Below are positions 57,994 through 64,000 of a stretch of 64,000 nt of DNA, piece by piece (position 1 is the stretch's first letter; every line of letters starts with the position of its first letter). The stretch is taken from the IMG/VR virus record IMGVR_UViG_3300033141_002573, positions 44,504-108,503 of that record. One strand, 5' to 3'. Below the pieces are notes generated by a model. It was given only the letters and a program-made list of their open reading frames with translations, had not been told where the DNA came from and did not search any database. Both the position numbers and the translations under genes were made by a program. Origin of the DNA: a virus.

Positions 57994-58029
57994 GGCGATT
58001 CTCCATTTCTGGAACTGTGGAGAATCGCC
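57994..58029 (+). promoter_or_regulatory. Hairpin before methyltransferase SD
   Basis: GGCGATTCTCCA and TGGAGAATCGCC form a perfect 12-bp stem with a 12-base loop, ending 2 bases before AGAGGAG. A likely translation control, processing or partial termination site. Confidence 0.55.
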
Positions 58030-58043
58030 AAAGAGGAGAAGCA

Positions 58044-58778
58044 ATGAAACCGTACTGGCGGGATGAGGCCCACGGGCTTGAGATATACCACGGGGACTGC
58101 CTCGAGGTCATGCCGCAGTTTGAGCGGGAGTTCGAGGTTGTCTTCACCGACCCTCCCTATGGGATAGAATATAATGGGGGCACGGGCAACAAAAAGAAGC
58201 GCGAGCCGCTTGCTGGCGATGCTCGCGATGTCTACGGGGAGTTTCTGCCGTTGCTACCCGTTGGGAGAGACGCCGCTGCGTACATCTGGTTCACTGACAA
58301 GAAGGTGCGAGTAGTTTATGCCGCCGCCGAAGACAACGGATGGACGGTACGGGCGCTTATCATTTGGAATAAGATGCAGGCGCATTACGGTGCGTTCATG
58401 GCGCAGTACATGCAGAAACATGAGCCTTGCCTCTACCTCGTGCGTGGCACCCCGCCGTGGTATGGCCCAACCAATGAGGTCACTGTCTGGGATGTAAAGC
58501 AGCCGACACGCAGTGACCATCCGACACAGAAGCCTATTGCCTTAGCGGTGCGGGCAGTGCAGAACAGTAGCGCAGAGGGCGATGCTGTCCTCGACCCGTT
58601 CCTTGGCAGCGGCACCACTCTCGTCGCCTGCTATCGCCTCGGACGGCGCGGCGTTGGGATAGAAATCTCCGAGGAGTACTGTGAACTATCCGCCAAGCGC
58701 CTTGAGCGAGAGATAGCGCAAGGTCGCCTGTTTGAACCCGCAGAGATAGGCAAGCTGAAACAGGAGGTGTTGTTATGA
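58044..58778 (+). CDS. DNA adenine/cytosine methyltransferase (DPPY)
   Basis: A 244-residue beta-class methyltransferase. Motif IV TDPPYGIEY near residue 35, motif I LDPFLGSGTTLVACYRLGRR near 195. The N terminus MKPYWRDEAHGLEIYHGDCL and the C-terminal AKRLEREIAQG are shared with the 20505 and 59060 genes. GAGGAG lies 6 bases before ATG 58044; an in-frame upstream ATG (57987) would translate the hairpin. Confidence 0.88.
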   Translation: MKPYWRDEAHGLEIYHGDCLEVMPQFEREFEVVFTDPPYGIEYNGGTGNKKKREPLAGDARDVYGEFLPLLPVGRDAAAYIWFTDKKVRVVYAAAEDNGWTVRALIIWNKMQAHYGAFMAQYMQKHEPCLYLVRGTPPWYGPTNEVTVWDVKQPTRSDHPTQKPIALAVRAVQNSSAEGDAVLDPFLGSGTTLVACYRLGRRGVGIEISEEYCELSAKRLEREIAQGRLFEPAEIGKLKQEVLL

Positions 58779-58987
58779 AAGTGCTCGATGATATTCACCG
58801 TTGGGTGGGAAGTCGGACGGGTCGTCGTATTGAGCGTGTCTACAAGCTCATAGTGGCAGGCAAGGCCGTGTCGTTCATCGCCCGTCGTGCTGACTGGTCA
58901 AAACACCGTACAGGGTGCGCTGAAGCTGCTCTTCGTGCTTACGACTTTGCTCGCGAGCAAGGACTCGAAGAGCAGGACCATTCTTGA
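58775..58987 (+). CDS. Small basic protein
   Basis: A 70-residue basic protein, ATGA-coupled to the methyltransferase; CAGGAGG before ATG 58775. HTH-like pattern (LIVAGKAVSFIARRADWS). Possibly a regulator of the adjacent genes. Confidence 0.65.
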   Translation: MKVLDDIHRWVGSRTGRRIERVYKLIVAGKAVSFIARRADWSKHRTGCAEAALRAYDFAREQGLEEQDHS

Positions 58988-59059
58988 ACGGAACTTTAGT
59001 GCCAGTGGAGTGTCACTCTGTAGACACAACACATATTGCGAAACAGTAGGTAACACGGA

Positions 59060-59818
59060 ATGATGCCTTACTGGAAAGACGAAAAGCATGACATCAGTAT
59101 CTACCATGGTGATTGTCTTGAGGTAATACAGGAGTTGGACCAAACCTTTGACGTGTGCGTGGCGGATCCTCCGTACAATATAGGTTTTTCCTATGCGCAA
59201 TACGATGATAGTCTACCTCATGACGTATACCTCTCTCAACAGCTTGAGTTGGCCCGACTTGTAGGTGGGCTGCTTTCCAATGGGGGAAGTTTCTGGTATC
59301 TCAACTACCCAGAGTTTGCCGCACGATTCTGGTCCGCAGTAGATAAGGCGGTCCCAACACTTACATGTACCGAATGGGTTACGTGGGTTTACCATCCTCA
59401 CACCGGTGGCAGACCACTCAGAAAGGCATCACGTGTTTGGCTGTGGTTCTCGCGAGGCACTCCACGTTCTACGTCTTTCTATGGTACTTATCGGAATCCA
59501 AATGATAAGCGGATAATGCGGAAGATAGCAGCAGGGAAGTTGCCTATTGATATAGACTGGTGGCTTGACGAGCAGGTGAAGAACGTCTCCTCTGAAAAGA
59601 CAAGTTTTCCATGCCAGGTTCCGACCGATCAAGTTCGGAAGATTCTGTATGGTGTCCACGCAGAGAAAGTCCTCGACCCATATCTTGGGAGTGGCACAAC
59701 GTTGCTGGCGTGCTTACGGAATGGTTGCAGTGGTGTTGGTATCGAGCTTGACGAGCAGTACTGTGAATTGGCAGCCAGCAGGTTGGAGCATGAAATAGCG
59801 CATGGTTCGCTATGGTAA
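59060..59818 (+). CDS. DNA methyltransferase (DPPY), paralogue
   Basis: A 252-residue protein, ATG 59060 (or 59063). Motif IV ADPPYNIGF near residue 36, motif I LDPYLGSGTTLLACLRNG near 215. Start MPYWKDEKHDISIYHGDCLE and end ASRLEHEIAHGSLW match the other small methyltransferases. Fourth methyltransferase in the window. Confidence 0.88.
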   Translation: MMPYWKDEKHDISIYHGDCLEVIQELDQTFDVCVADPPYNIGFSYAQYDDSLPHDVYLSQQLELARLVGGLLSNGGSFWYLNYPEFAARFWSAVDKAVPTLTCTEWVTWVYHPHTGGRPLRKASRVWLWFSRGTPRSTSFYGTYRNPNDKRIMRKIAAGKLPIDIDWWLDEQVKNVSSEKTSFPCQVPTDQVRKILYGVHAEKVLDPYLGSGTTLLACLRNGCSGVGIELDEQYCELAASRLEHEIAHGSLW

Positions 59819-59853
59819 TGGAAAACGCATATTCCATTGTTTGGAGTTAGATT

Positions 59854-61248
59854 GTGGCTGATATACGTCTACAGGCACTTAGGTATTGTGTTTCCATCGT
59901 CGCAGAGGATAACACAGAGTGCATCGAACGCGCTCTTGCGTTGGGGTTAAAGCCTAAGCACCTTTACGCATGGCGTTCTCGTGCTCTTTCTCCAACACCG
60001 GAATCGAATCTGTGCCAGGCTGCCCTTGAGCACTTTAACGCTACAGGCGATATTCCTACGCTTGTTATAGTAAAGGATTGGGTCCTCAAGGGTGCAGCGA
60101 GGTCTGGAGTTTCCGAGGCCGCTGTTGAAGCCACACTTGGTGTTCTTGAGGCATTGCCACTTCTGCGTCAGGTCCCGTCCGAGGTTTCAACGGTTGTTCA
60201 GACACTTATTGACGACTACAGACGGAACAAACTAACAGAGGAACTAACTGCGGTAGCAGATGGGTTGGTTCGGAGTGTTCCTATCTCAGAACTTACCCAG
60301 AGACTACACTCTATTGCAGATGGGGTCGACGACGTTGGAACAGACAATGATGGTGTCCACAGTGTTGCAGATAGTTGGAAGGAACGGTGGGAGCAATACG
60401 TAGCCGTCGAGCAGAACCCAAGACAAGCCAGGGGTGTGATGCTAGGGTGGCTTGCGTATGATAGGCTAAGCAATGGGGTACGTCCTGGCGAGCTTTTGGT
60501 GGTTGCGGGTAATAGTTCTGTTGGGAAATCTGCATTCCAGTTGAGGTCTGCGCTCAACGCCTGGAAGTTGGACAACAGAAATGTTATGGTGGTGAACAAG
60601 GAGATGTCCAATCGAGTTCAGCATCAGAGAATGGAAGCCATGGAGTTATCGGAACTGATGGGTGAACAGGTCAGCGTCGAGCGTCTCATGGCTGGAATTG
60701 AAATGGGTAAATTGGATAGTGCTAGTAGGGATGCTTACTACAGGCTTCTTGAGTCCTACGCTGATAGGACAAACCAGTTTTGGTTTGTCTCCCCCGATGC
60801 GTACGACACACTTGGGGACTTGGAAAGTATCGTAGGAAGGTATAAGCGCCGTTTTGGGCTTGATCTTCTATGCGCTGACAGTTTGAATCTACAGAGAGCA
60901 CCAGGGACCAGAGGGATGGTGGGTGAGGAACTTGTTGGTGCTGGAGCGCAGTTCCTTAAGGACATGGCAGCCAGGCACAATATCGCCATCATAACAGATT
61001 GCCAGTCCCCAAAGGCATGTGCCAGTAAGGAGGTAGTGTCAAAGGAGGATGCTGTGGGGTATTCCCAGCGTATCATACACGCGGCTGACGACATCATACG
61101 GCTCTACCCCCGTGAGGGACCCTGGTTGGATGCTCAGGTCCTAAAGTGCCGTAGCGCTCAGTCAGATTATACGTTTACGCTGTACTTCGAGCCGTCGAGT
61201 ATGCGTCTTGAATACTCCAACGGGCCTGAATCTGCCGGAGAACTTTAA
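59854..61248 (+). CDS. Replicative helicase, DnaB-like
   Basis: A 464-residue protein starting at GTG 59854 behind TTGGAG. The C-terminal RecA-like ATPase has Walker A GNSSVGKS (about 215), MVVNKEMSNRVQHQRMEA (DnaB motif H1a, where bacterial DnaB has SLEM), Walker B LDLLCADSLNLQ, and the arginine-finger region ending VLKCRSAQSD. The N-terminal 180 residues are helical, as in DnaB. It would unwind the phage fork. Confidence 0.85.
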   Translation: MADIRLQALRYCVSIVAEDNTECIERALALGLKPKHLYAWRSRALSPTPESNLCQAALEHFNATGDIPTLVIVKDWVLKGAARSGVSEAAVEATLGVLEALPLLRQVPSEVSTVVQTLIDDYRRNKLTEELTAVADGLVRSVPISELTQRLHSIADGVDDVGTDNDGVHSVADSWKERWEQYVAVEQNPRQARGVMLGWLAYDRLSNGVRPGELLVVAGNSSVGKSAFQLRSALNAWKLDNRNVMVVNKEMSNRVQHQRMEAMELSELMGEQVSVERLMAGIEMGKLDSASRDAYYRLLESYADRTNQFWFVSPDAYDTLGDLESIVGRYKRRFGLDLLCADSLNLQRAPGTRGMVGEELVGAGAQFLKDMAARHNIAIITDCQSPKACASKEVVSKEDAVGYSQRIIHAADDIIRLYPREGPWLDAQVLKCRSAQSDYTFTLYFEPSSMRLEYSNGPESAGEL

Positions 61249-61255
61249 TTTCTGC

Positions 61256-61284
61256 TTGACTTATTTCGGGATATGTGGTAGTGT
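61256..61284 (+). promoter_or_regulatory. Possible sigma-70 promoter
   Basis: TTGACT, 17 bases ending ATATGTGG, TAGTGT. The -35 and the TGTGG context match the 52060 promoter, but the -10 is weak. Serves the primase-like gene. Confidence 0.5.
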
Positions 61285-61323
61285 ATCCCCACTAGCAACC
61301 AACCACACCCATGGAAAACCTAT

Positions 61324-61800
61324 ATGCTTCAGTTCCGACATCACATAGAGATCCCCGAAAGTTTTACCCAACGTCCCATTCTTGATGTTGCAAGAGAGAT
61401 AGGCCTAGAACCTGCCCACGACTCAGGCCCGTGGTACACCTGCCTCTGTCCCGTTCACGGGGACACCACACCCTCGCTTCGTATCAACCTGGAAGGCTAC
61501 TGGTGGTGTTTTGGATGTGCTCATGGGGGAGATGCCCTTGAGTTAGTCTGGTGGATCAAGAAACATAGGGTTGATGGATTTACGCGAGTGGATGCCTACC
61601 TTGAGGTGGTTGATGATGTGGTTGATGGGGGTGCTAACGGTATCCTTGATAGATTGGCGGATGTTGGTGAGGGTGTGGACTTTGGCCCGCTAAGTCTCGC
61701 GGAGTTTGCAAGGTCTATTCGCGGTGCTCCCACCGAAACGGAACTGCGGTGGCTTGATGCCATCTGTCTACGAGGTGGAGTGTCACCGGCGAAGCTATAA
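61324..61800 (+). CDS. CHC2 zinc-finger primase-like protein
   Basis: A 158-residue protein with the DnaG N-terminal zinc finger: CLCPVHGDTTPSLRIN then WWCFGCAHGGDALELV (CxxH...CxxC), residues 37-82. The catalytic TOPRIM domain is absent, and the rest is acidic and helical. So it is either a primase recognition subunit working with another catalytic part, or a regulator. There is no SD before ATG 61324; the leader is CA-rich. Confidence 0.82.
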   Translation: MLQFRHHIEIPESFTQRPILDVAREIGLEPAHDSGPWYTCLCPVHGDTTPSLRINLEGYWWCFGCAHGGDALELVWWIKKHRVDGFTRVDAYLEVVDDVVDGGANGILDRLADVGEGVDFGPLSLAEFARSIRGAPTETELRWLDAICLRGGVSPAKL

Positions 61801-61847
61801 CCTGTTGTCGGGAAAATGGAGGAATGTCCGAGAGAGGAGATCACACC

Positions 61848-62030
61848 ATGTCTGACTACCAGTTTCACGCTATCGTTGGCTTGATTTGGCTTGTTATTCT
61901 TTGGGTTATCCCTGTGGTTAATGATGACCGTGGTGATGGGAGTTTGGGATGGGGGCCTGTTTTTGGCTTCATCCTCTCTATTGTTATGTGTGTTAGCCAT
62001 TTTCTGGCAGCCATTGGCAGTGTGCCGTAA
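61848..62030 (+). CDS. Small membrane protein
   Basis: A 60-residue protein; AGAGGAG 9 bases before ATG 61848. Two membrane helices (AIVGLIWLVILWVIPVV and VFGFILSIVMCVSHFLAAI). Possible accessory lysis or exclusion protein. Confidence 0.65.
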   Translation: MSDYQFHAIVGLIWLVILWVIPVVNDDRGDGSLGWGPVFGFILSIVMCVSHFLAAIGSVP

Positions 62031-62067
62031 GCGGTTCAGTGTAAATGCCTAAGAGAGGAGGCCGTGA

Positions 62068-62262
62068 ATGGACGATTCTGCTACGGCGTACTTAATAGTA
62101 TCAATGTTGTTAGGAGGGGCTGCGGGAAGCCTTGGCTTTGCAGCAACTACGGAAGAGGAACTCGGCTGGCGGATGTATCTTGGGGCGTTGTGTGGTACAA
62201 GTGTTGTTGCGGCTATTCAGTTAATTGCAAGGAGTATAGTGTTGCTGCTTGCAACCTCGTGA
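62068..62262 (+). CDS. Small membrane protein
   Basis: A 64-residue protein; GAGGAGG precedes ATG 62068. Two membrane segments separated by TTEEELGWRM. Not recognised. Confidence 0.65.
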   Translation: MDDSATAYLIVSMLLGGAAGSLGFAATTEEELGWRMYLGALCGTSVVAAIQLIARSIVLLLATS

Positions 62263-62291
62263 GAATCTAACGGGCTAAAGGAGGCCATGCC

Positions 62292-62729
62292 ATGCACAAA
62301 CCCACGCTCGCGATGCTGTTAGTCCTGGCGGGAACGGTCTGTGCTATCGCACAGGAGCAGGAGACCGTCTACACGGTTGGGGTAGACAGCGAGAGCATTG
62401 CCGAGGCCGCCGAGGTCTTGGAGAAGTATGTAGACGGGCCACTAGGCAGGTACTACACGGCGGCGGTCAGGCGGCAGGTCATCATCGGCAAGGGGGAGGT
62501 AGTACTGCTATCCATAGGGATGGTATTATGCCTCGCGTTTATATTTAGGGTTGCGAGAGGTATCCCCGCAGAGGCCCATGACGAGGTAGATACGATAGAC
62601 GTGGCGATAATAACGTTTGGCGCGCTGGTAGTATTAGCAAATCTAGGACTGCTATTACTCGATGCCCTACCACGGTGTGCTACCCCAGAGTTCTATGCTG
62701 CTAGAGACATCCTGCAAAGCTTGCATTGA
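62292..62729 (+). CDS. Membrane protein with signal peptide
   Basis: A 145-residue protein, ATG 62292 behind AAAGGAGG. Residues 1-20 are a signal peptide-like segment (LAMLLVLAGTVCAIA), then an acidic outside region, and two membrane helices near 70-90 and 108-125. Part of a run of four small membrane proteins. Confidence 0.7.
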   Translation: MHKPTLAMLLVLAGTVCAIAQEQETVYTVGVDSESIAEAAEVLEKYVDGPLGRYYTAAVRRQVIIGKGEVVLLSIGMVLCLAFIFRVARGIPAEAHDEVDTIDVAIITFGALVVLANLGLLLLDALPRCATPEFYAARDILQSLH

Positions 62730-62740
62730 GGAGGCAACAC

Positions 62741-62893
62741 ATGTTCAACGACGATGACTTTGACAAGCAGTTCCAGAGGGCGCAGAAGCTCGTGTTGGCC
62801 GGTTTCATCACGTATCTCGTGGTTGGAATAGCAGGGTTGGGGTTTGCCGGGTGGGTTATCTACGTCCTGCTCAAGCATTTCGGCATTGTCTAA
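62741..62893 (+). CDS. Very small membrane protein
   Basis: A 50-residue protein, ATG 62741 behind GAGGAGG. Acidic start (MFNDDDFDKQFQ), then a membrane helix (FITYLVVGIAGLGFAGWVIY). Confidence 0.65.
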   Translation: MFNDDDFDKQFQRAQKLVLAGFITYLVVGIAGLGFAGWVIYVLLKHFGIV

Positions 62894-62905
62894 GGAGGCA
62901 GCCTC

Positions 62906-63568
62906 ATGTTTCGCAGTCTATCGGATGCACTTACCGCAGCAGCTATCGTGCTCGTGCTGGCAGCCCTGCTTGTTGTGGCGCTCCCGCGCAGGGGGTGCGC
63001 CGCCGAGCGTTACTGGCGTTTGGAGGCAATTTACACCATCAGAAACGGCGGAGACTGTTTCAGCGTGGCGCAGAGGCTCAGGCAGGTCTACGGTGCGCCA
63101 CGGCCCGGCCTCGACACCTGGCTTGTCGCGCAGGAGATAGCCTACCTATCCGGCGTCTCAGCACACGACCTGCTGCACAAGGGCGACAAGCTAACGGTGC
63201 CTGTCTACCGCCGAAGCCACCGATGGTTCTCCGGCGATGTGCGGAACTGGCACGTAGCGGTCATGGCAGGCAGAACTTATCGCGTGTCACCTGCCCTGTT
63301 GCTTGCAATACGAACGCATGAGAACCCACTTCCCTCGCGGGACTGGTACGCCTACGGGGTCAAAGCCGTGAAGGGCACCGACCTGCGGACGCAGGCATGG
63401 TGGGCCGCACGGATTGTGAAACGTATAGCAGGGCACCAAGGCTGGTCGCCCATGCAACCGACGCGGGAGTGCGTCGTGCGGCTGGGGAGAGCATATGCCG
63501 AAGGGTCGGAGTCGTGGGGGCCTTGCGTCTGGGCACACTATCGGAAGGCGAAAGGGTGGATCAAGTGA
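62906..63568 (+). CDS. Transglycosylase-like membrane-anchored protein
   Basis: A 220-residue protein, ATG 62906 behind AAGGAGG. N-terminal signal anchor (ALTAAAIVLVLAALLVVAL). Residues 75-100 resemble a LysM-type binding repeat (SGVSAHDLLHKGDKLTVPVY). The segment VSPALLLAIRTHENPLPSRD resembles the catalytic Glu region of lytic transglycosylases. It could be a second lysis enzyme or a virion-entry enzyme. Confidence 0.65.
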   Translation: MFRSLSDALTAAAIVLVLAALLVVALPRRGCAAERYWRLEAIYTIRNGGDCFSVAQRLRQVYGAPRPGLDTWLVAQEIAYLSGVSAHDLLHKGDKLTVPVYRRSHRWFSGDVRNWHVAVMAGRTYRVSPALLLAIRTHENPLPSRDWYAYGVKAVKGTDLRTQAWWAARIVKRIAGHQGWSPMQPTRECVVRLGRAYAEGSESWGPCVWAHYRKAKGWIK

Positions 63569-63759
63569 GGAAACCAAGGGTGAAAGTCCCTGATAAGCCT
63601 GCGCCTGACTGCCGACGTTGTAATTACAGTCTTCCATGCCCTATCGGCAGAGGACGCACCCGCTGGTGGTGCCGTGTCCGCGACGAGTGGGTAACAGACC
63701 TGCCCAATGGGACTAAGCAGGCACGATGGTGTAGCTACTATAAGTACATCAACGACTGA
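63565..63759 (+). CDS. Zinc-binding small protein, tandem paralogue 1
   Basis: A 64-residue basic protein starting at GTG 63565, GTGA-coupled to the upstream gene. DCRRCNYS, then WWC, then KQARWCSYY: four likely Cys ligands. Closely related to the next gene. Unknown function. Confidence 0.7.
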   Translation: MRKPRVKVPDKPAPDCRRCNYSLPCPIGRGRTRWWCRVRDEWVTDLPNGTKQARWCSYYKYIND

Positions 63760-63775
63760 GCAGGCAGGCGAATGG

Positions 63776-63988
63776 ATGGGTCAAATGATGAAACCGGTAC
63801 TAAAAGCTTCTGATAGACCTACGCCTGATTGCCGCCGTTGCAAGTATAGTTTCCTAGAATCTGTTGGGAAATATACGGGGAATGTTAGGCGATGGATATG
63901 CAAGCGTTCAGGGATGTGGATAACCGATATGCGTAACGGTGTAAAACAGGCACGATGGTGTAGCTACTACGAGGACACAGGTAAGTAA
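63776..63988 (+). CDS. Zinc-binding small protein, tandem paralogue 2
   Basis: A 70-residue protein, ATG 63776. DCRRCKYS, WIC and KQARWCSYY align with the preceding gene, including the segment MWITDMRNGVKQARWCSYY. A recent tandem duplication. SD is poor; ATG 63785 or 63788 may be the true start. Confidence 0.65.
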   Translation: MGQMMKPVLKASDRPTPDCRRCKYSFLESVGKYTGNVRRWICKRSGMWITDMRNGVKQARWCSYYEDTGK

Positions 63989-64000
63989 GCAGAGGGTTGG

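Noticed and set aside
1-64000. tRNA genes and insertion sequences
   Set aside because: Scanned by eye on both strands. No cloverleaf with a T-arm motif and CCA context, and no transposase or terminal inverted repeats, were recognised; a tRNAscan run would settle the former.

Overview
This window reads as most of a tailed, double-stranded DNA bacteriophage genome, or a prophage or metagenomic phage contig. The left half carries a complete siphovirus head-and-tail module: terminase, portal, protease-scaffold, HK97-fold capsid, connectors, tail tube, frameshifted tail chaperones and tape measure. Promoters are of the bacterial sigma-70 type, Shine-Dalgarno (SD) sites are strong, and GTG and TTG starts are common. 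I saw no tRNA, rRNA, insertion sequence or CRISPR array. The host cannot be named. Both window ends look arbitrary; the left edge cuts a gene.

Layout. (1) 1-21.2 kb, minus strand, read right to left: a DNA methyltransferase, small regulatory and terminase-like genes, large terminase, portal, ChaB/protease/scaffold fusion, major capsid, a glycosyltransferase of the LPS-heptosyltransferase family, connector and neck proteins, tail tube, tail assembly chaperones with a -1 slippery site, tape measure, and a membrane-anchored protein cut by the window edge. Consensus-like sigma-70 promoters precede the methyltransferase, the large terminase and the protease-capsid block. (2) 21.2-23.4 kb, a divergent control region: palindromes, a regulator gene with a C-terminal HTH, a strong terminator, about 205 bp of telomere-like TTGGGG/TAGGGG repeats, and inverted copies of a repeated leader element. 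(3) 23.4-42.9 kb, plus strand: about fifty small, mostly unrecognised genes, each with its own SD. This accessory (probably early) region holds two families of repeated leader elements. Family E has 16 copies in and next to it: TTTCCT, 18 bases, TAG, about 7 bases, SD. Family R has 6 hairpin copies with covarying outer stems. Two sliding-clamp-like genes sit among the small genes.

(4) 42.9-47.7 kb: a ComM/YifB-like AAA+ ATPase, a tyrosine recombinase, a zinc protein, an SF2 helicase and a small basic protein. (5) 47.74-48.51 kb: a non-coding, palindrome-rich region ending in tandem 54-bp iterons, the best candidate replication origin. (6) 48.5-55.7 kb: a zinc protein, a possible helicase loader, a lone TSCPD domain, metallophosphoesterases, a methyltransferase with an unusual DPPH motif, a nucleoside-deoxyribosyltransferase-like protein and a PAPS-reductase-family protein. 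(7) 55.8-64 kb: a holin candidate and NlpC/P60-like endolysin, a HAD phosphatase, two more methyltransferases, a DnaB-like helicase, a CHC2 zinc-finger primase fragment, small membrane proteins, a transglycosylase-like protein and tandem zinc-binding paralogues.

Together the genes describe a phage with its own replication kit (helicase, primase fragment, clamps, SF2 and ComM ATPases), heavy DNA methylation (four methyltransferases, three of them paralogous), possible integration ability, and a large accessory regulon probably coordinated through the repeated E leader. The E leader with the candidate regulator at 21.9 kb, and the R hairpins, are the strongest candidates for an undescribed system.
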